Assembly: GCF_026013545.1 (NCBI RefSeq)
Contig: NZ_JAPDOG010000006.1
Coordinates: 1 to 64,000 of the forward strand
Source: Defluviimonas salinarum
GTDB taxonomy: Bacteria > Pseudomonadota > Alphaproteobacteria > Rhodobacterales > Rhodobacteraceae
Length of the DNA: 64,000 nt
Direction: 5' to 3'
The notes under the pieces: model-generated
The model's database searches: none
The model's input: the letters and a program-made list of their open reading frames with translations, nothing else
Told to the model about the DNA's origin: nothing
Position numbers and translations under genes: made by a program
Shown: in pieces, positions 35,593-44,394 of the stretch
Position numbering within the stretch: position 1 is the stretch's first letter
How the letters are laid out: each line of letters starts with the position of its first letter

Positions 35593-35796
35593 TCGGGAAG
35601 TGCGACACGGCTGCGGATCGAAACGCTAGCGGTCAAGCCTGGCTTCGAACCAACGCGCAACCGATCTTCGTGCGAGGCCGCGCAGTGTACGACAAGCAGG
35701 GCATTGCAGAGGCAATCACCTGTCCAAGATTGCCGGGCGCGTTCAAGGCCACGTCGTCTTCCGCATGTACCAACCGCTGAAAAGGGGAGATTTACT

Positions 35797-36189
35797 GTGG
35801 AGCTGATCGATCATTGCAGCCAGCCCCGCCGCGAATGGCGTCCAGGCGTTTTGACGCGCATGCGCGTCTCGGCGCTGACGGACGCCTCGGCGCTTTCAAT
35901 CTTTGAACAGTGGTGTGAGCCAGGACTCGGCGCCCCCACCCATTGGCATCCGGCCGAAGAGGTTCTGACGGTGTTATCCGGCGTGGCCGAGATCTGGATC
36001 GACGGCGAACGGGTTCGTGCGAATGCAGGTTACTCAGCGCTGATACCTGCGAAACGACGCCACGGGTTCCGCAATTGCGGCGACGGCGAACTGCACATGT
36101 TGGCCGTTCTCGCTTCGCCCATATTCGAAGCGCAATTTGATGGAAGCACAGAGGTCACACGTCGCTGGATGCCGGGAAGCGAGGTGTAA
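35797..36189 (+). CDS. Small cupin-domain protein
   Basis: This 130-residue single-domain cupin has the first metal motif as PTHWHPAEEVLTVLSG near residue 46 and a second-motif His in IPAKRRHGFRNCGDGE near 86. It starts with GTG at 35797, supported by the purine-rich AAAGGGGAGA at 35781-35790; an ATG start would need an implausible extension. Like DUF1330 before it, base use is lower in GC than the surroundings. A metal-binding sensor or small enzyme is possible; no substrate can be named. Confidence 0.8.
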   Translation: MELIDHCSQPRREWRPGVLTRMRVSALTDASALSIFEQWCEPGLGAPTHWHPAEEVLTVLSGVAEIWIDGERVRANAGYSALIPAKRRHGFRNCGDGELHMLAVLASPIFEAQFDGSTEVTRRWMPGSEV

Positions 36190-36266
36190 GCCGCGCCAGC
36201 CGAGACCGGGCGGACAATGGGACGGAACGCGTCCCATTGCGGACCAATACGCCGACCGGCCAAGAC

Positions 36267-36291
36267 AAACCCCGGCGCGGGGCCGGGGTTT
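36267..36291. terminator. Bidirectional intrinsic terminator between cupin and trcR genes
   Basis: AAACCCCGGC (36267-36276) pairs with GCCGGGGTTT (36282-36291) around a 5-nt loop and continues into a fourth T. It lies between two convergent genes, 8 bases from the trcR stop, and can work in both directions. Confidence 0.8.
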
Positions 36292-36299
36292 TCAGCGGA

Positions 36300-37058
36300 T
36301 CACTTGTCGTCGTCTTCGTCGTCGTCATCGCCATGCGGCAGGTTGAAGAAGCTGTCGGCATTGGAATAGTCTGCCGGGTTCTTCTCCTCGTCGTCCTCTT
36401 CGGACTTTGACAGCGAGAAGTTCTCGAGCCCCGCGATCGACGAGGGGATCTTCGGCTCGGTCGACATGCCGAGCGACTGCTCGGTCGAAACCAGCTTGCG
36501 ACGCTCGTCGTCGGTCATCACCGAGCCCTCGGCGGCGCGCTTCTTCGCGGCCTTCTGGACGGCGGCGTCCAGTTCCGACTGGCGGCAGAGGCCGAGCGCC
36601 ACCGGGTCGATCGGCGTGATGTGGTTGATGTTCCAGTGCGTCCGGTCGCGGATCGAGGCGATGGTCGGCTTGGTGGTGCCGACGAGCTTGCCGATCTGGG
36701 CATCCGCGAGCTCGGGGTGGAACTTCACCAGCCACAGGATCGCCGCCGGCCGGTCCTGCCGCTTCGACAAGGGCGTGTAGCGCGGACCCCGACGCTTCTC
36801 CTCGCCCACCGAGGCGGGGTTGAACTTCAGCTTCAGCTTGTGCAGCGGGTTCTTCTCGCCCTTCTCGATCTCGGACGCGTCGAGCTGGCTGTTGGCGATC
36901 GGGTCGAATCCCTTGACGCCCGCGGCCACGTCGCCATCGGCGATGCCCTGCACCTCGAGCTCGTGCAGGCCGCAGAAATCGGCGATCTGCTTGAAGCTCA
37001 GCGTCGTGTTGTCCACCAGCCAGACGGCCGTGGCCTTGGCCATGAGCGGTTTGGTCAT
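36300..37058 (-). CDS. trcR: Cell-cycle transcriptional regulator TrcR (DUF1013)
   Basis: This 252-residue protein belongs to the DUF1013 family, restricted to alphaproteobacteria and named TrcR for its link to cell-cycle transcription. Conserved parts are MAKATAVWLVDNTTLSFKQIADFCGLHELEVQ (residues 6-37, helix-turn-helix-like), RRGPRYTPLSKRQDRPAAILWLVKFHPEL and TKPTIASIRDRTHWN. The C-terminus is a long acidic, disordered tail ending in runs of Asp. The start at 37058 follows AAAGGAGA. It is divergent from the RNase T2 gene with 124 bases between starts. Confidence 0.92.
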   Translation of the reverse strand: MTKPLMAKATAVWLVDNTTLSFKQIADFCGLHELEVQGIADGDVAAGVKGFDPIANSQLDASEIEKGEKNPLHKLKLKFNPASVGEEKRRGPRYTPLSKRQDRPAAILWLVKFHPELADAQIGKLVGTTKPTIASIRDRTHWNINHITPIDPVALGLCRQSELDAAVQKAAKKRAAEGSVMTDDERRKLVSTEQSLGMSTEPKIPSSIAGLENFSLSKSEEDDEEKNPADYSNADSFFNLPHGDDDDEDDDK

Positions 37059-37182
37059 AGGCGTCTCCTTTACAAATCTCTCCCGCGCCGGGAAAACGGC
37101 CGCGACCCTCGGGCCGCCTTTCCTCGTTTTCGGGGAAGTTCAGCGGCTATATAGTCCTTCCGGGCAAAGGAGGAAAGAGAAA

Positions 37183-37812
37183 ATGCGCTGGCTTGCCGCC
37201 CTTGCCCTGCTGGCCACACCAGCTCTCGCCGAGGGCGAGCCGGCGGGCGCGTTCGACTACTACATCCTGTCGCTCTCCTGGTCGCCAGGCTATTGCGCGC
37301 TGGAGGGTGACGCGCGCGGCGACAAGCAGTGTGATCCGGGCCAGGCTTTCAGCTTCACCCTGCACGGGCTCTGGCCGCAGTTCGAGAGCGGCTGGCCGAG
37401 CTACTGCCGCACCGCCGAGCGCGATCCCTCGCGCCGCGAGACGCGAGCGATGGCCGACATCATGGGCTCGGCCGGGCTCGCCTGGTATCAGTGGAAGAAA
37501 CATGGCCGCTGCTCGGGCCTCGCCCCGGACGCCTACTTCGACACCGCGCGACGGGCCTACGGGCAGGTCCGGATCCCAGAGCTGCTGGCCCGGCTCGACC
37601 GCGACCTGCGCCTGCCGGCGGAGGTCGTCGAGGAGGCCTTCATCGAGGCCAATCCCGGACTCGCGCCGCCGATGATCACGATCACCTGCAAGGCCGGGCG
37701 GATCCAGGAGGCGCGGATCTGTCTCACGCGCGATCTCGGCTTCCGGCCCTGTGGCGCCGACGCGGCGCGTGACTGCCGGATGCCCGACGCGCTGCTGGAG
37801 GCGGTGCGTTAA
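37183..37812 (+). CDS. RNase T2-family ribonuclease, exported
   Basis: This 209-residue secreted or periplasmic RNase has a signal peptide (residues 1-16, ending ALA). The two catalytic segments are FTLHGLWPQ with His61 and WKKHGRC with Lys106 and His107. The usual Glu of the second segment (E-W-x-K-H) is Gln103 here, so the normal acid residue is missing. Several Cys (38, 50, 75, 110 and later) fit the family disulfides. AGGAGG about 10 bases before the ATG supports the start. The role is probably scavenging RNA; activity may be altered by the Gln. Confidence 0.88.
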   Translation: MRWLAALALLATPALAEGEPAGAFDYYILSLSWSPGYCALEGDARGDKQCDPGQAFSFTLHGLWPQFESGWPSYCRTAERDPSRRETRAMADIMGSAGLAWYQWKKHGRCSGLAPDAYFDTARRAYGQVRIPELLARLDRDLRLPAEVVEEAFIEANPGLAPPMITITCKAGRIQEARICLTRDLGFRPCGADAARDCRMPDALLEAVR

Positions 37813-38118
37813 GGCATCTGGTGCGGGACGATGTTCATGTGAACCTCTGAGGCTTCCAAGAGACCTGAGGTCCGATTCCGATTCTTCATGGCAGCGATGA
37901 GGAGAGACAGAAGCGTAGGGCGCTTTCGATCGGCCTGCGGTAACGGGCGCGGGTGTCGTCAGGGCCACCCTCAAGAGGCTGCTCCGTCGAGTTCGACATG
38001 TCTGCCTTAGGGTTGAGTCGAAGCGTCCCATTCACCCAAGTATTTATGGTAAAATTGAAAATTGCTCCGGGACGGTCCCGGCGCAGGAATAAGAGGATTC
38101 ATCCTCGGGGGGGATATC
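37813..38118. other. 306-base intergenic stretch without recognisable gene
   Basis: This separates the RNase T2 gene from the BBE flavoprotein gene. Base composition is less GC-rich than the surroundings. No convincing ORF, terminator or RNA structure was seen; it must contain the promoter of the downstream gene. Confidence 0.4.
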
Positions 38119-39489
38119 ATGACCGCTAGGACAGCGAGCGAGCTGCGCGAACTCATCAGGGGCGACGTGATCGTTCCGGACGACGCGGAGTTCGAAGCGG
38201 CCCGCAAGGTTCACAATGGCATGATCGACAAGCGTCCGGCGGTCGTCGTGCGCGTGGCGAATGCCGGCGACGCGATGACGACCGTCAACTTTGCCCGCGA
38301 CAATCGCCTGGACCTGTCGGTTCGCGGCGGCGGGCACAGCGGACCGGGGTTCGGCACCAATGACGGCGGGGTCGTGCTGGACTTTTCCCGCATGCGCGGG
38401 GTCCGGGTCGATCCGGTCGCCCGGACCGTCCGGGCGGAGGGCGGCACGACCTGGGGCGATTTCAACGCCGCGACGCATGCCTTCGGGCTGGCCACGACCG
38501 GCGGCGTGATCTCGACAACCGGCATCGCCGGGCTGACGCTCGGAGGCGGCATCGGCTATCTGTCGCGCGGGCACGGGCTGTCGCTCGACAACCTGATCTC
38601 CGCCGACGTGGTGACCGCCGATGGCAGGATGGTGATCGCGAGCGAGAACGAGAATGCCGACCTCTTCTGGGCGCTGCGCGGCGGCGGCGGAAACTTCGGG
38701 GTCTGCACCTCGCTCGAATACAAGCTGCAGCCGCTCCAGAACGTCTACTGGGGGCCGATGTTCTACGAGATCGAGGAGACCGAGAACATCTTCAAGTTCT
38801 ACCGAGACTACATCAAGACGGCCCCGCGCGAGATGGGCTGCTTCCCGGCGTTCCAGATCGCGCCGCCGCTGCCCTTCATCCCGGAGAACCGGCACGGCGA
38901 CATGTTCGCCGCCATCGTGGCCTGCTGGTCCGGTGACCCGGCGGAGGGTGAGCGCCAGTTCAAGGCGTTCCACGAAGTCGCCGAGGTCAAGGCCGAGATG
39001 GTCGGCCCGTTGCCCTACCCGGCGATCAACGGCGCCTTCGACGGGCTGTTCCCGACCGGCATCCGCCAGTACTGGAAGGGCAACTTCGTCAAGGAGCTGA
39101 CCGACGAGGCGATCGCCGCCCATGTGAAGCACGGGCCGAACGCGCCGACCGTCAGCTCGACCATGCACCTCTACCCGATCGACGGCGCCTGCCAGGATGT
39201 GGCCGCCGATGCCACGGCCTTCGGCCACCGCGACGCGAACTTCTCCATGGTCATCATCGCCGCCTCGGACGATCCGGCGCATGATGCCGCGCATACCAAG
39301 TGGGTGCGGGATTACTCGGACGCCGTGGCGCCGCATTCCGAGCCCGGCGGCTATATCAACTTCATGGACGACGACGACAGCGGGCGGGTGCAGGACAACT
39401 ATGGCGGCAACTACGAGCGGCTGGTCCAGATCAAGCGCCGCTACGACCCCGACAACCTGTTCCGGATCAACCAGAACATCGCGCCCTGA
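38119..39489 (+). CDS. FAD-linked oxidase, berberine-bridge-enzyme type
   Basis: This 456-residue flavoprotein oxidase has the PCMH FAD-binding domain (residues 35-210), with VRGGGHSGPGF holding the likely 8-alpha-histidyl FAD attachment at His73. GLTLGGGIGYLSRGHG is near 140, and GGGGNFGVCTSLEY is near 190. The C-terminal BBE motif NYGGNYERLVQIKRRYDPDN is at 430-449. No export signal is evident, so it is likely cytoplasmic. Such enzymes oxidise sugars, alcohols or secondary metabolites; the substrate is not readable. The start at 38119 is preceded by a G-rich stretch only. Confidence 0.9.
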   Translation: MTARTASELRELIRGDVIVPDDAEFEAARKVHNGMIDKRPAVVVRVANAGDAMTTVNFARDNRLDLSVRGGGHSGPGFGTNDGGVVLDFSRMRGVRVDPVARTVRAEGGTTWGDFNAATHAFGLATTGGVISTTGIAGLTLGGGIGYLSRGHGLSLDNLISADVVTADGRMVIASENENADLFWALRGGGGNFGVCTSLEYKLQPLQNVYWGPMFYEIEETENIFKFYRDYIKTAPREMGCFPAFQIAPPLPFIPENRHGDMFAAIVACWSGDPAEGERQFKAFHEVAEVKAEMVGPLPYPAINGAFDGLFPTGIRQYWKGNFVKELTDEAIAAHVKHGPNAPTVSSTMHLYPIDGACQDVAADATAFGHRDANFSMVIIAASDDPAHDAAHTKWVRDYSDAVAPHSEPGGYINFMDDDDSGRVQDNYGGNYERLVQIKRRYDPDNLFRINQNIAP

Positions 39490-39600
39490 CGGGGGCTTCC
39501 TGTAAGCGCCCTGGCGGGGTGTTCCGTTCGCGGAGCCCGGGGGAAAGCGATCCTGCCGATCGCGCGGGCACTGACTGTCGCGGTCGGCGCCCCGCTGGCC

Positions 39601-40866
39601 TCAGTGGCGGCGGCGCAGGGTTTCCGGGCGGCCGGGAAGTGACAGACGGGCGTCGCCTCGCGCGCTCCGGGCAATCACCTTGCCCTTGGCGATCACCGCG
39701 AGGCGGGCGGCGCGGAGCCTCAGCGCCTCGGTCGGGCTGGCGGCGTCAAGGATGACGAGCGAGGCCACGTCGCCCTTCTTCAGCCCGTAGCCCTGAAGCC
39801 CCATGATCCGGGCGTTGGCATTGGTCACCATGTCGAAGCAGCGCGCCATCTCATCCGGATGGGTCATCTGCGTGACGTGGAGCCCCATGAAGGCGACGTC
39901 GAGCATGTCGGCGGTGCCGAGCGAATACCAGGGGTCCATGACGCAGTCCTGGCCCCAGCCGACGGTGATGCCGTGGGCCTGCATCTCCTTCACCCGCGTC
40001 AGGCCCCGGCGCTTCGGATAGGTGTCGTGGCGGCCCTGAAGGGTGATGTTGATGAGCGGATTGGGGATCGCCGCCATGCCGCTTTCGGCCATCAGGGGCA
40101 GGAGCTTCGAGACGTAGTAATTGTCCATCGAATGCATCGAGGTGAGATGCGAGCCGGCCGCTCTGCCCTTCAGCCCGTGGCGGGTGACCTCGCGCGCCAG
40201 CGTCTCGACATGGCGGCTCATCGGGTCGTCGGTCTCGTCGCAGTGGAGGTCGAGCATCAGCCCGCGTTCGGCGGCGATGCGGGCAAGGTCGGCGACGCTC
40301 TCGCGGCCCTCCTCCATCGTGCGTTCGAAGTGCGGAATGCCGCCGACGACGTCGACGCCGCGGCCGAGCGCTCGGATCAGGTTCTCGCGGCCCGTCTTGG
40401 TGCGGTAGAGCCCGTCCTGGGGAAAGGCGACGAGCTGGAGGTCGATATATCCCGCCACCTGCCGCTTCACCTCCAAAAGCGCCTCGACGCCGCGCAGTTG
40501 GTCGGGCGTGGTGTCGACATGGGAGCGGATCGCCAGAAGCCCCATCGAGGCCGCCCAGTCGCAATAGGTGAGCGCGCGGGAAACCATCTCCTCGACCGTC
40601 GCGATCGCGCGGAGTTCGCCCCAGAGTGCGATGCCCTCAAGAAGCGTGCCCGAGGCGTTCACCCGGGGGATGCCATAGGAAAGCGTCGCGTCCATGTGGA
40701 AATGCGGGTCCACGAAGGGCGGCGAGACGAGGTCGCCGGTGGCGTCGATCACCTCCGTCGCCTCGGCCTCCACCCGGCCGGTGGCGGCGATGCGGTCGCC
40801 GGTGATGGCGATGTCGGAGACCGTGCCGTCGGGGAGCGTGCCCCCTTTGATCAGAAGGTCGAACAT
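39601..40866 (-). CDS. codA: Cytosine deaminase-like amidohydrolase (CodA family)
   Basis: This 421-residue metal-dependent deaminase has the HxH metal motif in DPHFHMDATLSYG near residue 54, the substrate/metal segment HCDETDDPMSRH near 208, SHLTSMHSM near 239, and GWGQDCVMDPWYSLGTADML near 309 with the metal Asp. These correspond one-to-one to E. coli CodA segments. Activity on cytosine is likely, but relatives act on isocytosine, creatinine-like or other ring amides. It is the last gene of the BMP transporter operon, abutting the permease stop with no gap. Confidence 0.85.
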   Translation of the reverse strand: MFDLLIKGGTLPDGTVSDIAITGDRIAATGRVEAEATEVIDATGDLVSPPFVDPHFHMDATLSYGIPRVNASGTLLEGIALWGELRAIATVEEMVSRALTYCDWAASMGLLAIRSHVDTTPDQLRGVEALLEVKRQVAGYIDLQLVAFPQDGLYRTKTGRENLIRALGRGVDVVGGIPHFERTMEEGRESVADLARIAAERGLMLDLHCDETDDPMSRHVETLAREVTRHGLKGRAAGSHLTSMHSMDNYYVSKLLPLMAESGMAAIPNPLINITLQGRHDTYPKRRGLTRVKEMQAHGITVGWGQDCVMDPWYSLGTADMLDVAFMGLHVTQMTHPDEMARCFDMVTNANARIMGLQGYGLKKGDVASLVILDAASPTEALRLRAARLAVIAKGKVIARSARGDARLSLPGRPETLRRRH

Positions 40867-41811
40867 CTAGCGTTCCCCCTTGTTGAACGGGACCATCAGC
40901 GCGGCCGGCACCTCGGCGCGGCGCGACATCAGGATGAGGGCGAGGATCGATAGGACGTAAGGCACCATCAGGAACACCTGGTAGGGCACGACCGCGCCCA
41001 TCGGCGTCTGCTGGAGCCTGACCTGCAGCGCGTCGAAGGCGGCGAAGAGGAGCGCGCCGAGGGCTGCCTTGCCGGGCCGCCAGGCGCCGAAGACGACGAG
41101 CGCGATGCAGATCCAGCCGCGGCCGTTGACCATCTCGAAGAAGAAGGACGAGAAGGCCGACATGGTGAGGAACGCGCCGCCCACCGCCATCAGGCCGGAG
41201 CCGACGATCACCGCGCCCATGCGGATCGCGGTGACGGAGAGGCCCTGCGCCTCGACCGAGGCCGGGTTTTCGCCCGCGGCGCGCAGGGCGAGGCCGAGCG
41301 GCGTGCGGTAGAGGGTGAAGGCGACGACGGCGATGAGGGCGAAGGCGAGGTAGGTGAGCGGGGTCTGGGCGAAGAAGGCCGGGCCGATGAGCGGGATCTC
41401 CGAAAGGTAGGGGATCGCGAAGGGCTGGAAGGGCGTGATCTTCGGCGGCGAGGTGACTTCGGGAAGCGATATCCGGTAGGCGAAGCTCGCGCTCGCGGTG
41501 GCCAGAAGCGTGACGCCGAGGCCGACGACATGCTGGCTGAGGCCGAAGGGCACGGTGAGCGTGGCGTGGAGGAGGCCGAAGAGCATGCCCGCGAGCATCG
41601 CGACGAGGACGCCCGCCCAGAGGCCCGCGCCGAGATAGACCGCCATCCAGCCGGCGAAGGCGCCGATCACCATGATCCCCTCGATGCCGAGGTTGAGCAC
41701 CCCGGCGCGCTCGCAGATGAGCTCGCCCAGCGTGGCGAAGATCAAGGGCGAGGCGATGCGGACGGCGGCGGCCCAGAAGCTCGCGGTGAGGAGGATGTCG
41801 AGGACCTCCAT
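40867..41811 (-). CDS. Nucleoside-type ABC transporter permease (second of pair)
   Basis: This 314-residue permease of the branched-chain/BMP-associated class (BPD_transp_2) has the characteristic LGELICERAGVLNLGIEGIMVIGAFAG near residue 28-54 and LGLALRAAGENPASVEAQGLSV near 180-200, with eight to nine helices. The ATG at 41811 shares one base with the upstream stop (TGATG); a GTG at 41820 is an alternative. It pairs with the preceding permease and the double ATPase. Confidence 0.9.
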   Translation of the reverse strand: MEVLDILLTASFWAAAVRIASPLIFATLGELICERAGVLNLGIEGIMVIGAFAGWMAVYLGAGLWAGVLVAMLAGMLFGLLHATLTVPFGLSQHVVGLGVTLLATASASFAYRISLPEVTSPPKITPFQPFAIPYLSEIPLIGPAFFAQTPLTYLAFALIAVVAFTLYRTPLGLALRAAGENPASVEAQGLSVTAIRMGAVIVGSGLMAVGGAFLTMSAFSSFFFEMVNGRGWICIALVVFGAWRPGKAALGALLFAAFDALQVRLQQTPMGAVVPYQVFLMVPYVLSILALILMSRRAEVPAALMVPFNKGER

Positions 41812-42860
41812 CAGCGCCACCTGATCCGGGCGCGGGTGAGGCGGAGCGCCAGCACCATGGTCAGGAGCGCGGTCGCCGTCAGGATGTCGGCGATGTAGGT
41901 CGGCACGCCTGCGGCGCGGCTCATGCTGTCGGCGCCGACGAAGACGCCGGCGACGAAGAGCGCGGAGAGCACCACCCCGAGCGGATTGAGAAGCGCCAGC
42001 ATCGCGACGATGATGCCGGTGTAGCCGAAGCCCGGCGAGAGGTCCAAGGTGAGGTTGCCCTTCAGCCCCGCGACCTCGGAGAAGCCCGCGAGCGCGGCGA
42101 GCCCGCCCGAGAGGAGCGCGGTCTTGACCATGACGCGGCCGACCGGGATGCCGGCGAAGCGCGCGGCCTCGGCGTTGAGGCCGACGGCGCGGGTCTCGTA
42201 GCCGAGCGTGGTGCGGGTCTGGATCACCCAGACCGCGATGGCCGCGAGGATCGCCAGCGCGAAGCCCCAGTGCAGGCGCAGCCCGTCGACGATGCGCGGC
42301 AGGCGGGCGGCTTTCTCCAAGGCTGGGGATTTCGGCCAGCCCATGCCCATCGGGTCCTTCATCGGCCCTTCGAGGAGGTAGGAGACGAAGAGGAGCATGA
42401 TGAAGTTGAAGAGGAGCGTGGTCACGACCTCGTCGACGCCGAGGCGGGTCTTGAGGAGCACCGGGCCGAGGAGGACGAGCGCGCCTGCGAGCATCGCGGC
42501 GAGGGCGATAACGGGGAGGAGGAGCGCCGAGGGCAGCGGCAGCGCCCCGGTACCGAGGAGCACGGTGACGATGGCGCCCGCGTAGAGCTGGGCCTCGGCG
42601 CCGATGTTCCAGAGCTTCGCTCGGAACGCCACGGCGACGGCGAGGCCGGTGAAGATGAGCGGCGTCGCGCGGCTCAAAGTTTCGAGAAGTGCAAATTTTG
42701 ACCCCGCAGCGCCCTTCAGGATCAGTCCCAATGTTGCAAAAGGATTAGCGCCCGCAAGGAGCGCGAGGAGCGAGGCGACCAGAACGGTGAGCGCCAGCGC
42801 GGTGGCGGGCAGGCCGAAGCGGCGGAGCGCCGTGGGATTGGCGATCGGCTCAAGCCGCAT
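41811..42860 (-). CDS. Nucleoside-type ABC transporter permease (first of pair)
   Basis: This 349-residue membrane protein is of the same class, with about ten helices. Landmarks are TPLIFTGLAVAVAFRAKLWNIGAEAQLYAGA near residues 66-96 and ETRAVGLNAEAARFAGI near 220. It overlaps the ATPase gene by 11 bases and its stop touches the next permease start, so the operon is tightly coupled. The substrate is inferred from the binding protein and deaminase. Confidence 0.9.
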   Translation of the reverse strand: MRLEPIANPTALRRFGLPATALALTVLVASLLALLAGANPFATLGLILKGAAGSKFALLETLSRATPLIFTGLAVAVAFRAKLWNIGAEAQLYAGAIVTVLLGTGALPLPSALLLPVIALAAMLAGALVLLGPVLLKTRLGVDEVVTTLLFNFIMLLFVSYLLEGPMKDPMGMGWPKSPALEKAARLPRIVDGLRLHWGFALAILAAIAVWVIQTRTTLGYETRAVGLNAEAARFAGIPVGRVMVKTALLSGGLAALAGFSEVAGLKGNLTLDLSPGFGYTGIIVAMLALLNPLGVVLSALFVAGVFVGADSMSRAAGVPTYIADILTATALLTMVLALRLTRARIRWR

Positions 42861-44394
42861 CGGCGCCTCCGTCGAAGCCCTGCCCCGCCATCCAGATCCC
42901 GAGCTCGGCCGGGGTCTTGGTGCCGCGCGGGAAGGCGGGCGAGAGCCGGCCCTCGTAGATCACATGGATGCTGTCGGAAAGCGCCATGATCTCGTCGAGG
43001 TCCTCGGAGATCAGGAGGACCGCCGCCCCTCGGTCGCGGGCGGCGATGAGCTGGCCGTGGACGAAGGTGACGGCACCGATGTCGAGGCCCCGGACCGGCT
43101 GGTTGGCGAGGATGATCTTCGGGCCCGCTTCGAGCGCGCGGCCGAGGATCAGCTTTTGCATGTTGCCGCCGGAGAGGAGCCGGATCCGCGCCGAGGGTCC
43201 CGGGCAGCGGACGTCGTAGGTGTCGATGATCTTCCGCGCGAAGCCCTCGGCGGCGGCCCAGTCCATCCAGCCCTTCCGGCTGTAGGGGGCGGCCTCGTAA
43301 CTTTCCAGCACCGCGTTCTCGGTCAGCGAGAAATCGGCGACGGTGCCGGTGCGGTGGCGGTCCTCGGGGATGCGGGCGATGCCGGCGGCAAGGGCGGCGC
43401 GCGGCGACCAGTCGCCATGATGCGGCGGAGTCAGGTCCATCGTACCGCTGGCGGGTTCGTCGAGCCCGCCGATGAGATCCGCAAGCGCGGCCTGACCGTT
43501 GCCGGAGACGCCCGCGAGGCCGGTGATCTGGCCCGCGCGGAGCGTCAGGTCGATGCCCGCGAGCCCCGGCGCATTGCCGCGCCGGGCCGTCGTCACCCGC
43601 CGCAACGTCAGGAGCGGGGCGCCCGGGTCACGCTCTGCGAGTTTCGGCGCGGTGATCTCGGCGCCGACCATCATCTCGGCCAGCCTGTGGCGGTCGGTGT
43701 CGGCGGTCGCGACCTCGCCCGCGAGGCGGCCATGGCGCAGCACGAGGACGCGCGAGGAGATCGCCATCACCTCGTTCAGCTTGTGCGAGATGAAGATGAC
43801 CGAGAGGCCGAGTTCAACGGCTTTCCGCAGCGTCTCGAAAAGCGCCGCCGTCTCCTGCGGGGTCAGGACGGCGGTCGGCTCGTCGAGGATCAGGATGCGG
43901 GCGTCGCGGTAGAGCGCCTTGAGGATCTCGACCCGCTGGCGCTCGCCGACCGAGAGCGCGCCGACGCGGGCGTCGGGGTGGACGGCGAGGCCGAAATCGG
44001 CGGAGAGCTTGGCGACCTTCGCCCGCGCCGCCCCGGTATCGAGCCGCGGCGAGAGCAGCGAGCCGGTGCCGAGGAGGATGTTCTCCAGCACCGTCATATT
44101 GTCGGCGAGCGTGAAGTGCTGGTGCACCATGCCCACCCCCGCCGCGAGGGCGGCGCGGGGATGGCCGGGCGGCAACCGCCGCCCGAACACCTCGACGGTT
44201 CCCGCATCGGCGGTGTAGTGGCCGAAGAGGATGTTCATCAGCGTCGTCTTGCCGGCGCCGTTCTCGCCGAGAAGGGCGACGACCTCGCCCTTCCGCAGCT
44301 CGAACGAGATCGCGTCGTTGGCGAGAAGCGCCCCGAACCTTTTGGTGATGCCGTCGAGGCGGAGGACGACCTCCGCCCCCTCGCCCCCAGCCAT
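42850..44394 (-). CDS. Nucleoside-type ABC transporter ATPase with two ABC domains
   Basis: This 514-residue tandem ATPase resembles RbsA/YufO. The first domain has Walker A GENGAGKTT near residue 39, signature LSVGERQRV and Walker B ILILDEPTAVL. The second domain (from about residue 265) has a degenerate Walker A GVSGNGQAA, and signature LSGGNMQKL, where the family normally has one weak site. The start shares one base with the binding-protein stop (TGATG). Confidence 0.91.
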   Translation of the reverse strand: MAGGEGAEVVLRLDGITKRFGALLANDAISFELRKGEVVALLGENGAGKTTLMNILFGHYTADAGTVEVFGRRLPPGHPRAALAAGVGMVHQHFTLADNMTVLENILLGTGSLLSPRLDTGAARAKVAKLSADFGLAVHPDARVGALSVGERQRVEILKALYRDARILILDEPTAVLTPQETAALFETLRKAVELGLSVIFISHKLNEVMAISSRVLVLRHGRLAGEVATADTDRHRLAEMMVGAEITAPKLAERDPGAPLLTLRRVTTARRGNAPGLAGIDLTLRAGQITGLAGVSGNGQAALADLIGGLDEPASGTMDLTPPHHGDWSPRAALAAGIARIPEDRHRTGTVADFSLTENAVLESYEAAPYSRKGWMDWAAAEGFARKIIDTYDVRCPGPSARIRLLSGGNMQKLILGRALEAGPKIILANQPVRGLDIGAVTFVHGQLIAARDRGAAVLLISEDLDEIMALSDSIHVIYEGRLSPAFPRGTKTPAELGIWMAGQGFDGGADAA

